Positions 8,913 to 17,132 of a stretch of DNA of 64,000 nucleotides are shown here, piece by piece. Source of the DNA: Lawsonella clevelandensis. GTDB lineage: Bacteria; Actinomycetota; Actinomycetes; Mycobacteriales; Mycobacteriaceae. Where the stretch lies: contig NZ_QFOZ01000002.1 in NCBI RefSeq assembly GCF_003241315.1, forward strand, positions 62,001-126,000, read 5' to 3'. Position numbers and translations under genes: made by a program. Below the pieces are notes generated by a model, which was not told the DNA's origin, did not search any database, and was given only the letters and a program-made list of their open reading frames with translations. Numbering within the stretch: the first letter of the stretch is position 1; every line of letters starts with the position of its first letter.

Positions 8913-9393
8913 TTACTTCTTGCGTCTATCAAACAAACCATCAAGCTCCGGCAAATCGTCAGTATCAGACTTTTGTAATAATCGCTGATTTCATCATCCT
9001 CATCGCGGGCAATGGCGGTGATTCGTGCTTCTTCAAGTTTGGCGTTGACAGCGAGGAAGACTTGCATGGTGTGGCCGTTGTCGAGTTCCTCTTTGGCCAT
9101 TGTAGTAGCGTAGTAGCCATTATCGAGGTCTATTACTGCTTTTCGCCCTTTGCCGTTCCGTATTTTTGTTGGGCATCTTGTTTGCTCATCCTCAGTATGT
9201 CCCCTATTGTTTCCCAGGTTGTCCCAGATTTTCTGGCTGCTGCCACTGCTTCATTTACTCGCTTTTGGGCTGATAGCTGCTCTAGGTGAGCTACGATGAG
9301 CTGTACGTCTTCTTTTTTTGTATATGTTTTCCCCGCGTTTGGGTCGAAATCTTGAGATTCGATTTCTTTTAGTAGTTCTTCGTCGCTTCTCAT
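8913..9393 (-). pseudogene. HTH-containing gene broken by two frameshifts
   Basis: The first frame (ATG at 9393, 86 residues, stop at 9133) contains an acidic N-terminus and an HTH-like segment TTWETIGDILRMSKQDAQQ. Protein-like sequence then continues in another frame through LDNGYYATTMAKEELDNGH, and a second shift near 8962 restores a frame ending DLPELDGLFDRRKK and a stop at 8913-8915. Both shifts are explained by loss of one A from a run of four (GAAAAG and CAAAAG). The repaired product would be about 160 residues. A pipeline would probably call the two pieces 9133-9393 and 8897-9100 separately. The function is unknown; HTH and association with the HicB-like gene suggest an antitoxin or regulator. 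Sequencing error in A-runs cannot be excluded. Confidence 0.6.
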
Positions 9394-9608
9394 ATCGTTA
9401 CCTGATTTTGTGGTTTCGGGCTTTCATGGCGTGGAATACATCTCCATCAAGGTTTACACACAGTTCTTTCTATGGTGTTTTGCGATGCTTATGTTGGATA
9501 TGCGTGCGTTCAGACTCCTAGTCGTGGGAATGACCATGCCTTAGCAGGAAAATTTATTAAAAAATTTAGTCTTTGCTATCTTGGCAGCGCATTATGACGA
9601 AAATGTAG

Positions 9609-10457
9609 CTATTTATTGAGGACGCACCATTTACCATTGCGCTTTTCTGCATGATAGGTAATTGTGGGCTGTCTATTGAATGTGTCATCAACGAGGAGGT
9701 CTGACTGCTGCCTTGTTAGTCCAGTTGCAGAAAGAGAAGAATTGCTAATTTTTCCTTTGACGTCATTACCGCTGTAGTGGTAGTCCAAAACGGCTGTGGA
9801 ACCATCTTTTTTAGTGACTTTCACTTTCGCATTAGGGTTGTGCGATAGCGCCCGCATTATGTCATCAATAACAGGCAGGTATGCCAATTCATCTTTGGCG
9901 CCTTGCCATGTCTCTGCATCTTCATACGGGCTGAAGGCTCCATATACTAAGCGTTCTTTAGGTGTCTCGCAGAGATACTCGCTAATATCTCTGCCTTCCT
10001 GAATATTGTGTTGAATGCCTTCAGCAAGCTTATCCACGCTCCTTACTGAACCCTCTGTAAACACGAGAACGCATACAACCGCAATAACGATGACTAAAAC
10101 CGCTCCACCCACGGAAAATCCAATAATGCGGCCTTTTTTCGACTTCTTCCCCTGTTGTTCGCCATCACCTGAACTGGTCTCTTCACCCTGCTGTGAATAA
10201 TTCTGCGACGGGTAGTAGAGTTGCTCGTCGCTTTGTGGGTAGACACCTTGCGGATAGTCATCCTGTGGATAGTCGCTCTGTGGATAGAACTGTTGCCCGT
10301 CACCTTGAGAATAGGTGTCCTGCGGGTAGACATACTGGGAGTATGTATCTTGTGGGTAGAACTGCTGCTCGGTATCTTGCGGGTAAGCGCCCTGTACATA
10401 GGTGTCTTGAGGGTAGAATTCTGAACCTTCATTCTGGGGAGAAGTAGGTGTCGTCAT
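9609..10457 (-). CDS. Single-pass membrane protein with N-terminal YPQ repeats
   Basis: A 282-residue protein of unknown function. The first 90 residues are a low-complexity, acidic array containing eight YPQ triplets in units like YPQDTYSQ and FYPQSD. A basic KKSKKGR stop-transfer sequence is followed by one strong membrane helix (about residues 105-130). The extracellular or periplasmic C-terminal domain of about 150 residues ends in NGKWCVLNK, reminiscent of NTF2-like DUF4878 domains, though this is only a resemblance. The start at 10457 is chosen over the ATG at 10484 because CTGGAG lies 7 bases before it. Similar architectures (Pro/Gln-rich cytoplasmic tail, one helix, outer domain) are common in mycolic-acid bacteria. 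Confidence 0.75.
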   Translation of the reverse strand: MTTPTSPQNEGSEFYPQDTYVQGAYPQDTEQQFYPQDTYSQYVYPQDTYSQGDGQQFYPQSDYPQDDYPQGVYPQSDEQLYYPSQNYSQQGEETSSGDGEQQGKKSKKGRIIGFSVGGAVLVIVIAVVCVLVFTEGSVRSVDKLAEGIQHNIQEGRDISEYLCETPKERLVYGAFSPYEDAETWQGAKDELAYLPVIDDIMRALSHNPNAKVKVTKKDGSTAVLDYHYSGNDVKGKISNSSLSATGLTRQQSDLLVDDTFNRQPTITYHAEKRNGKWCVLNK

Positions 10458-10612
10458 AAAAAATCTCCAGGTGTGTCGAAACAAATTATCCGCAAGTGCT
10501 GCGATTGACAGTACAACGCTGACTATTCCCCTCGAAATGGCCTTACTTCACTATTGCAAATCCTTAATCGGGATTATCTGGAAAGGATGACACCATTAGC
10601 CACGATAAAAAG

Positions 10613-10686
10613 TGCGCCCGCTGGGGCTCGAACCCAGGACCGGATGATTATGAGTCATCTGCTCTAACCGACTGAGCTACGGGCAC
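10613..10686 (-). tRNA. tRNA-Met (CAT), elongator type
   Basis: A 74-base cloverleaf on the minus strand. Acceptor arms GTGCCCG and CGGGCGC pair with one G-U, the anticodon loop reads CTCATAA with anticodon CAT, and the T arm holds GGTTCGAGCCC. The first pair G-C and the D-loop argue for elongator Met (or an Ile CAU isoacceptor) rather than the initiator. Confidence 0.93.
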
Positions 10687-11037
10687 ATACCCACATATAT
10701 GCGTGAAGAACGCTTGTGGGCTTTATCAGTGTAGCGCATCGTGTCGCTAACTCCATTTTTGGCATGGATATCTAGCCCTCCACTATTTCTCCATTGTTCC
10801 GTCATTGTCCCCATAACTGGTGTTAATAGAGTTGTCAAAGTTAATTAAAGTGATAAATGTGCTTTGACCTGCCAGTTTTTAAAAATTTTTTTCGGCGTGT
10901 CGCGGGTTCAATGACAGAAAAGTCTCAACTTATGGTGCAGACTTAACGGTGACAAGTTGAGAAAACACACATCATCTCTTGCAGAAACGTATTGCGTTGG
11001 GGAAGACGTCATACGTCTAGAAAAAAGGAGGTGCGGT
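10687..11037. other. Intergenic region with inverted repeat before DUF3145 gene
   Basis: About 350 bases without a gene, noticeably A+T rich. It holds a perfect 9-base inverted repeat, TCTCAACTT (10923-10931) and AAGTTGAGA (10954-10962), with 22 bases between, upstream of the DUF3145 start. No convincing -35/-10 pair or RNA gene was seen. The reading frame of the next gene is open from 10957, but the true start is judged to be 11038. Confidence 0.4.
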
Positions 11038-11550
11038 GTGAATATCGCTACGCCATTTGTTGACGCCACTACAGGTGTGGTGTCTATTTATGCAGCTCCC
11101 GCTGCACTGTGCCCAAGAATTGAACAAGCCTTAGCCCATACACTGCAAGCTGTCCCCAGCCGGCGGCTTACGTGGCATACCCTCGATCAGCACCCCGGAA
11201 TGCTTAGCACTACCGTGGACTGGATTGGTCCGGTGGGAAGTGGCCGAGCCCTTGCCGAAGCTCTTGCAGAGTGGCCAATTCTCCTCTTCGATGTTATTGA
11301 GGATACGACGGAAAGCTGTAACGGTCAGCGGTTTAGCCATACTCCTGAACTGGGGCTATGGCAGGGGGAGATAAATTCCTCTGGAGATGTTGTTGTCTCT
11401 GAAAACCGACTTCGTGGATTAATGCGCTCCGGCGATATTGAAGGCGGTTTAGAACAAGCGCTTGGCACTGCCTGGGATGAGTCGTTAGAGCCGCACCGGC
11501 ACGGGTCCCCATGCGGTAGGGAGGTCACGTGGCTCTCGGCTGTAGGATAG
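11038..11550 (+). CDS. DUF3145 family protein
   Basis: A 170-residue soluble protein of the actinobacterial DUF3145 family. Typical family segments are visible: AAPAALCPRIEQAL near the N-terminus, TTVDWIGPVGSGRALAEAL, the RFSHTPELG block, and a C-terminal LGTAWDESLEPHRH. The function of the family is unknown. The GTG at 11038 is chosen because AGGAGG sits 6 bases upstream; the open frame starting at 10957 adds residues unlike the family. In relatives this gene lies in the acpM/kasA neighbourhood, as here. No signal peptide or membrane segment is present. Confidence 0.85.
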   Translation: MNIATPFVDATTGVVSIYAAPAALCPRIEQALAHTLQAVPSRRLTWHTLDQHPGMLSTTVDWIGPVGSGRALAEALAEWPILLFDVIEDTTESCNGQRFSHTPELGLWQGEINSSGDVVVSENRLRGLMRSGDIEGGLEQALGTAWDESLEPHRHGSPCGREVTWLSAVG

Positions 11551-11575
11551 CGCGAGGTAGCTACTATGCGTGGAG

Positions 11576-11833
11576 CTATGAGCGCCCTATTGTAACTCGT
11601 TTGATGTAGTCAACAACGTTTCGTACTGTGCGCATGCCCCGCATACGCTCATCGGGAATCTCAATACCGTATTTATCTTCGGTTTGGACAGCGATTTCCA
11701 CCATGGATAGAGAGTCCACATCCAGATCGTCGACGAAGTTTTTATCTGGAGTTACCTCGTCTTTTTTGACGCCGGTAACTTCTTCAACAATCTCGGCAAG
11801 ACCACTAACAATATCTGTTTCAGCTGTGGCCAT
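11576..11833 (-). CDS. acpM: Acyl carrier protein (AcpM-like)
   Basis: This 85-residue acidic protein is a typical acyl carrier protein. The phosphopantetheine attachment serine is in DLDVDSLSMVEIAVQTED, followed by YGIEIPDE. It carries acyl chains for fatty-acid or meromycolate synthesis. It is shorter than mycobacterial AcpM (about 115 residues), lacking the C-terminal tail. It follows the MabR-like regulator by 141 bases on the same strand, the order found in the mycobacterial FAS-II operon, but fabD, kasA and kasB, which normally flank acpM, are missing. AGGAG precedes the start by 11 bases. Expression is probably under the neighbouring regulator, by analogy. Confidence 0.9.
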   Translation of the reverse strand: MATAETDIVSGLAEIVEEVTGVKKDEVTPDKNFVDDLDVDSLSMVEIAVQTEDKYGIEIPDERMRGMRTVRNVVDYIKRVTIGRS

Positions 11834-11974
11834 GTGTCGTATTCTCCTTTTGCCGTCACGTACTCTTTATATCTTTTTATATCTACAGCATATATACGGG
11901 AAAGGGACTGGTGCAGCACTCGGTAATACCCCAGCAGTACCCCAGTACTATTCTGACTTTACCAAATCCTGACG

Positions 11975-13219
11975 CTACCAAGATTTACTATGTGATTCGT
12001 TAATGTCTTCCAGCATTCCCAGAACATTAGCAATGCGCAGGGTAAAACGCATGCGGGAATCGAGGGGATCCATGCCGGTAATGTCATTAACACGCTTAAG
12101 GCGGTAGCGCACTGTATTGGGGTGTACATAAAGCTGCCGAGCAGCCTCCTCCACACCACCATCGACGGATAGATAGAGGCGGAGAGTATCCCGAATAGCG
12201 TCGCTCGCAGATTCTTGCAGTGGTGTGATGATGTCGTGGAAAAGCCGTTGAATAGCTCTGCGATCACCTGCAATAGCACGTTCCGGAATAAACATGTCTG
12301 CGGTAGCTATATGAGGGATATTGGGCATAGCCTGGGCTACCCGCAATGCTGCAAACGCTTCCTCCGCGGAGCGTGATGCCTCAGCGAGGTTGCGCGCGGT
12401 GGGGCCCAACATAATTTGGTCGCTTGAAAAGATTTCATAGATGGGGCAGTGGGGGTCTAAAAGCTGGTCGGCGGGGACCGTCATAAGACCTACAAGATAG
12501 GGACCCTGGACGGCTGCTAGGGAACGATAACCCATGTCTGCGGAGATCTGGTGCAGGTGCAAAATGATGCGCTCATGGTGGTCCTCTGCCCGCGGTGTTC
12601 CCACTATGACGGTAACGGGTGTAGACGCATCACACGCTAAAGCGGAACCGAAGGAACGAATATCCTCAGATTTAGCACCACGTACTACGGCATCAACGAG
12701 AGCCGTCTCCATCCGTGCATCCCACGCACCACGCTGTTCCGCGGCAGCGGCGAAATAATCAGCAATAAAAAATCCAAGCTCGCGACTGTAGCGGAGAGCG
12801 TGGACAAGCAGTGTTGCCTTTGCCTCGGGTGCGTCATTCATGGTGATGACGGCTTGTTCCACTACTTCCATAGTGGAGTGAAGAATAGAGACGGACTGTT
12901 GCAGGCTTAAGCCGTCAACAATATGGACAGAGTCTGAGCCAATAGCGTCTCCGAAATCTAGTTCTTCCTCTTCATCTTCGGGGTGCTGTGCCCAATCTGC
13001 GAAAAAGCGAATGGCGGACTGCACTAGTGCGCCAATGCCAGCGCGGTGCTTGGCATCTAGTTCTGCGAAGAAGGGGAGGGTGTCATTCATGTGAGTCATG
13101 ACGGTGCGGGTCAGTTCGCCAGAAATTCCACGAATGTGGTGTAAGAGGTAAGGCGGTACTGCACTTAGTATCGTTAACTCAGCTGGTGAACTTTGCGAAG
13201 AAATTTGTTCATTACTCAC
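11975..13219 (-). CDS. mabR: PucR/CdaR-family transcriptional regulator, MabR-like
   Basis: A 414-residue regulator with a GGDEF-like CdaR middle region and a C-terminal PucR-type HTH: LYLSVDGGVEEAARQLYVHP followed by NTVRYRLKRV and an R-rich final helix. Its position directly upstream of acpM matches Rv2242 (MabR), which controls the FAS-II operon in mycobacteria; this identity rests on family plus synteny. It is divergent from the DUF3052 gene, with 179 bases between. In mycobacteria aceE lies immediately upstream of mabR; it is not here. An acyl-CoA or acyl-ACP ligand is likely by analogy. Confidence 0.8.
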   Translation of the reverse strand: MSNEQISSQSSPAELTILSAVPPYLLHHIRGISGELTRTVMTHMNDTLPFFAELDAKHRAGIGALVQSAIRFFADWAQHPEDEEEELDFGDAIGSDSVHIVDGLSLQQSVSILHSTMEVVEQAVITMNDAPEAKATLLVHALRYSRELGFFIADYFAAAAEQRGAWDARMETALVDAVVRGAKSEDIRSFGSALACDASTPVTVIVGTPRAEDHHERIILHLHQISADMGYRSLAAVQGPYLVGLMTVPADQLLDPHCPIYEIFSSDQIMLGPTARNLAEASRSAEEAFAALRVAQAMPNIPHIATADMFIPERAIAGDRRAIQRLFHDIITPLQESASDAIRDTLRLYLSVDGGVEEAARQLYVHPNTVRYRLKRVNDITGMDPLDSRMRFTLRIANVLGMLEDINESHSKSW

Positions 13220-13398
13220 AAGATAATTGTTACATGTTTGTGAAAAAGTGTGAGCAGTATTTCCATTAACGAGGCCATAAACGCAGTCTTTTTTCAGGAA
13301 AGACCTTGTTGCCAGAGAAAAGCACTGTGTAATAGTTTTTTCATGGGTAGACTAATGGGGTCATCGAGAAACGAACTCTAGCTAGGAGGACCGACGCA

Positions 13399-13833
13399 GT
13401 GAGCGCCAGCTCCGAGGGTAATAACTTCAACACTATCTTGGCCCACAAACTTGAAATTTCAGACGATATGGTCGTTCAGGAAGTTGGATGGGACGAGGAT
13501 TGCGACTCATCGATTAGCGAAGCCATTGAGGATATTATTGGCTCCGCATTACTTGAGGACACGTCCTATGACGTCTGTGATGCCATCCTCTTCTGGTGGC
13601 GAGATGGTGACGGCGATCTGACTGATGATCTGGTCGATGTTGTAGCTCCGCTTTCCGATGGGGGAGTCGTGTGGCTCACCACTCCAAAAACTGGGCAGCC
13701 AGACGCTGTCGATCCCGCTGAAATTGCGGAGAGTGCCCACACTGCCGGCCTTTCCCAAACGTCCACATCCGCTGTTAACGATTGGATTGTGACGCGGCTA
13801 GTACAAGCCCGACACGGCGCACCTCGCCGCTGA
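13399..13833 (+). CDS. DUF3052 family protein
   Basis: A 144-residue acidic protein of the actinobacterial DUF3052 family. Recognisable parts are VVQEVGWDEDCD near residue 27, DAILFWWRDGDGDLTDDLVD near 70, and GVVWLTTPKTG near 95, with a C-terminal WIVTRLV helix. The function is unknown. The GTG start has AGGAGGA 8 bases upstream. The gene is divergent from the MabR-like regulator and immediately precedes tRNA-Val; in mycobacteria the homologue sits in the same aceE/mabR neighbourhood. Confidence 0.85.
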   Translation: MSASSEGNNFNTILAHKLEISDDMVVQEVGWDEDCDSSISEAIEDIIGSALLEDTSYDVCDAILFWWRDGDGDLTDDLVDVVAPLSDGGVVWLTTPKTGQPDAVDPAEIAESAHTAGLSQTSTSAVNDWIVTRLVQARHGAPRR

Positions 13834-13876
13834 ATTAGGGATAATGACCCTTCGTGGGGTAAAGTTTTAACGTCCC

Positions 13877-13951
13877 GCGTGGGTAGCTCAGGGGTAGAGC
13901 TCCGGTTTTACACACCGGCGGTCGGGGGTTCGAAACCCTCCTCACGCACCA
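13877..13951 (+). tRNA. tRNA-Val (TAC)
   Basis: A 75-base cloverleaf with encoded CCA. Acceptor arms GCGTGGG and CTCACGC pair with one G-U, the anticodon stem CCGGT/ACCGG encloses TTTACAC with anticodon TAC, and the T arm is GGGGGTTCGAAACCC. Confidence 0.96.
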
Positions 13952-13965
13952 GGATTACATATAAG

Positions 13966-14005
13966 AAAAGGTCCCCAACCAGTATCTTCTGGCTGGGGAC
14001 CTTTT
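13966..14005 (-). terminator. Bidirectional terminator between tRNA-Val and nuoN
   Basis: A 17-bp stem with one mismatch, AAAAGGTCCCCAACCAG against CTGGCTGGGGACCTTTT, around a 6-base loop. The A and T ends make it work in both directions, closing tRNA-Val on the plus strand and the whole nuo operon on the minus strand. Confidence 0.9.
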
Positions 14006-14028
14006 CTATGTCCGCTATGGAATATTTC

Positions 14029-15588
14029 CTAGAACATGAAGCCGCCTAGGGTGTTGGTTAAGTGCAGTACCGGATCGGGCAGAATACCCATGAGGACGGT
14101 AAGCACTGCCGTAATAACAACAACAATGATGACGGCCGCACCAGGCTTCGCCACGACAGTCGTCGTATTCGCGGGCTTAAAGAACATGATGATAACCATG
14201 CGCAGGTAAGCGTAGGCAGCCAGTGCAGACACCAGCAATGCCACCACAACGAGCCAGCTGTAGCCAGCAATCCATGCCACGGAGAAAACCGTGAACTTAC
14301 CAATGAAACCGGCGGTAATGGGGAAGCCTGCAAAGCTTAGGAAGTAGAGGGCAAAGGCAGCACCCAACCAGGGATGCTGACGCCCCATGCCTTCCCATGC
14401 GGTAATGGAGGTTGCTTCTTCGCCACTGTCACGGCGTACTAGCGTAACGATAGCCAATGCACCAATCGTGGCCAGACCATAGGCCGCCAGGTAGATCAAT
14501 ATCGCGGAGACGACACTGAATTCCAGGTTGCCGACTTTTAGAAGTCCCTGGTCTGCCCCCACTAAAGCGGTCATAATAAAGCCCGCATGAGTAATGGAGG
14601 AGTAGGCAATGAGTCGTTTGACGTCAGTCTGCGTCATCGTCAGAATGCTACCGAAGAGCATGGAGATAATGGCCAAAACAATAATGACTATTTCCCACTG
14701 ACTCTCACTGAAGGGGACAGCTGCTGTCAGCACTCGTGCTAACGCAACAAAAGCAGCGAGTTTCGTACAGATGGCCATGAAAGCCGTCACGGGGGTGGGA
14801 GCGCCCTGGTAGACGTCTGGAACCCAGTTATGGAAGGGGACGGCACCAACTTTGAAAAGCAACCCAATGACCACGAAAACAATGCCCAAGATGAAGATAG
14901 CAGGGCGATCAGTGTGCTCAGCTTGCTGCGCAATACTTGCAAAAGTGAAGTCGCCGGTGGCGGCGTACACCATCACAATGCCATACAGCATAATGGCGGC
15001 TGCCAACACACCCAGCAGGAAGTACTTCAAAGAAGCCTCCTGGCTAAGACGGCGGCGGTACAGCGACAATCCACACAGAATATAGAGAGGCAGGGACATG
15101 GCCTCCAAAGCAACAAACAACATGAGGAGGTTGTTTGCTGCGGTGAAGAGCATCATACCGAAGAGGGAGAACAGGGCGAGGACATAAACCTCGGTGTATC
15201 CAGTCCGTTCACTCTCGGAAATATTCTTCCGGTGCTCCGTATGCCGGGTGCTAAAGAGAATCATGCATAGAGCAGTGAAGATAATCAGTGCGCCCTGGGC
15301 AACATAGGTGGGCTTATCCATGGAGATTAAGCCATTACCGATAACACCAAAGCGTCCGTCATGCCAGTTGGCAATGAGCATACCCATCGTGGCGATGAGG
15401 ATCACGAAAACAGACACTAACTGCACAGCAGCACGGGCGGTGCGGCGAACAAAAGCATCTAAGAGAAGAGCCACACAGGCACCGCCAAACATAATGAGCA
15501 ACGGTGCAAGGGTGCGGTAATCCAGCGCAGGAGCTTCAGTTCCAGCGGAGCTAGCCAATACATTCATAGCAGTAATGTGCTGGATCAT
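14029..15588 (-). CDS. nuoN: NADH-quinone oxidoreductase subunit N
   Basis: A 519-residue antiporter-like membrane subunit of complex I with about 14 hydrophobic segments. Family motifs include LEAMSLPLYIL, FKVGAVPFHNWVPDVYQGAP and the lysine-containing DVKRLIAYSSITHAGF. It takes part in proton translocation in the membrane arm. It is the last gene of the nuo operon; its ATG follows the nuoM stop directly, with GGAGG 10 bases before. A second ATG seven codons in is a possible alternative start. The bidirectional terminator begins 24 bases downstream. Confidence 0.96.
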   Translation of the reverse strand: MIQHITAMNVLASSAGTEAPALDYRTLAPLLIMFGGACVALLLDAFVRRTARAAVQLVSVFVILIATMGMLIANWHDGRFGVIGNGLISMDKPTYVAQGALIIFTALCMILFSTRHTEHRKNISESERTGYTEVYVLALFSLFGMMLFTAANNLLMLFVALEAMSLPLYILCGLSLYRRRLSQEASLKYFLLGVLAAAIMLYGIVMVYAATGDFTFASIAQQAEHTDRPAIFILGIVFVVIGLLFKVGAVPFHNWVPDVYQGAPTPVTAFMAICTKLAAFVALARVLTAAVPFSESQWEIVIIVLAIISMLFGSILTMTQTDVKRLIAYSSITHAGFIMTALVGADQGLLKVGNLEFSVVSAILIYLAAYGLATIGALAIVTLVRRDSGEEATSITAWEGMGRQHPWLGAAFALYFLSFAGFPITAGFIGKFTVFSVAWIAGYSWLVVVALLVSALAAYAYLRMVIIMFFKPANTTTVVAKPGAAVIIVVVITAVLTVLMGILPDPVLHLTNTLGGFMF

Positions 15589-17118
15589 TTAGTGCGCACC
15601 TCCTTGAGTGATAGTGGTCGGTTCGGAAGTAGCATTATTTGGGCCCGTCGCCTTTTCCACAAAACTGACAGTCTGCTCCGCATCCGGATTAAGAACTGAT
15701 GTTAGCGGTGTGGGATACACACCGAAAACAATGAGAAGTGCCAGGAGCGGAATAATGATCCAGCGTTCAGCCATGGATAGCTCGGATACTTTCTCTTTTA
15801 CAGTGGGGGAGGGGAGACCCGTCATCGTGCGCTTATACATACGCATGATGTACAAACCAGCAAGCACCATCGCAATTGCGGAGATCCCCGCTGCCCACGG
15901 GTACTTCGTCCACGTTCCCGCAATAACACCGAATTCAGAGATGAACGGTGCTAGGCCAGGAAGCGAGAGAGACGACAGCCCCGCAATAAGGAGGAAACCT
16001 GCCAATATGGGGGCCACCTTTTGGACACCACCGAAGTCGCTGATCTGGGTGGATCCGCGACGTTTGATGAGATATCCCACCAGGAGGAAAAGCGCTGCGG
16101 TAGAGATACCGTGGTTGAACATGTAGAGGTTGGCGCCCGCCACAGAAGTTGGGGTGAGGGCAAAGAGTCCCAGCACGATAAAACCGAAGTGGCTCACTGA
16201 CGTATACGCCACCAAGCGCATCATGTTTTCCTGTGCCAGTGCCGCTAATGCCCCGTAGATGATGGAGATAACAGCCAGCACAATGATGACTGGGGTTGCC
16301 CAATCTGCGGCCTTCGGGAAAAGGCTCAAGCAGAAGCGGAACATGCCGAATGTGCCAATTTTATCCATGATGGCCACCATCATCACCGCGCCACCCGGGG
16401 TGGTGTTTTCAGCGGCGTCAGGGAGCCATGTGTGAACCGGGAACATGGGGGCTTTCACTGCGAAAGCAATCATGAAGCCAACGAAGAGCCAGCGTTCCGT
16501 GTTCGTCCCCATACTCATATTCATGAGGTCGCTCAGGAGGAATGTTCCGTGCCCATTGTTGTGGGCATTGACGTAGAGTCCGATGACGGCCGCCAACATA
16601 ACAAGACCGGACGTCAAGGAGTACAAGAGGAACTTAATAGCGGCGTAGCGGCGGCGTTCTCCCCCAAAACCACCGATGAGGAAGAACATCGGAATAAGAG
16701 TGGTTTCGAAGAAGAGGTAGAACAGGAGAACGTCAGTGGACGTGAAAACGTAGAGGGAAAAACCTTCCACGGCCAACGTGAGCCCCAGGAAAGCCCGTTC
16801 GCCCAGTTGATCCTCACGGAAGTGCTCTGTGAAAGCGTAGAGCAACACGAGCGGGGTGAGGATGGTTGTTAGCAGGATAAGGGTGAGCCCAATACCGTCA
16901 ACACCAAGCGAGTAGTACGCGCCAATCTGGGGAATCCACTGATGTTGCTCGGTGAACTGCATACCGTCACCAGAGTTGAACATTATGGCCATAGCAATGG
17001 CGATACCGAGCGTTGACACCGAGGCAAGCATCGCTATGACGCGGCTAGCAACTCCTCGAATGACTGTCAGAAGGAGTGCACCAACCAGGGGGATTAGTGC
17101 AGCTGAGGTAATTAACAT
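15589..17118 (-). CDS. nuoM: NADH-quinone oxidoreductase subunit M
   Basis: This 509-residue subunit belongs to the antiporter-like membrane arm of complex I. The conserved glutamate and lysine regions are present: YLFFETTLIPMFFLIG, FAVKAPMFPVHTWLPDAAEN and the MMRLVAYTSVSHFGF helix. About 14 membrane segments are predicted. It ends one base before nuoN begins, and it lies 14 bases after nuoL, so the genes are co-transcribed and probably translationally linked. Confidence 0.97.
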   Translation of the reverse strand: MLITSAALIPLVGALLLTVIRGVASRVIAMLASVSTLGIAIAMAIMFNSGDGMQFTEQHQWIPQIGAYYSLGVDGIGLTLILLTTILTPLVLLYAFTEHFREDQLGERAFLGLTLAVEGFSLYVFTSTDVLLFYLFFETTLIPMFFLIGGFGGERRRYAAIKFLLYSLTSGLVMLAAVIGLYVNAHNNGHGTFLLSDLMNMSMGTNTERWLFVGFMIAFAVKAPMFPVHTWLPDAAENTTPGGAVMMVAIMDKIGTFGMFRFCLSLFPKAADWATPVIIVLAVISIIYGALAALAQENMMRLVAYTSVSHFGFIVLGLFALTPTSVAGANLYMFNHGISTAALFLLVGYLIKRRGSTQISDFGGVQKVAPILAGFLLIAGLSSLSLPGLAPFISEFGVIAGTWTKYPWAAGISAIAMVLAGLYIMRMYKRTMTGLPSPTVKEKVSELSMAERWIIIPLLALLIVFGVYPTPLTSVLNPDAEQTVSFVEKATGPNNATSEPTTITQGGAH

Positions 17119-17132
17119 TCTCTAAATCCTCC

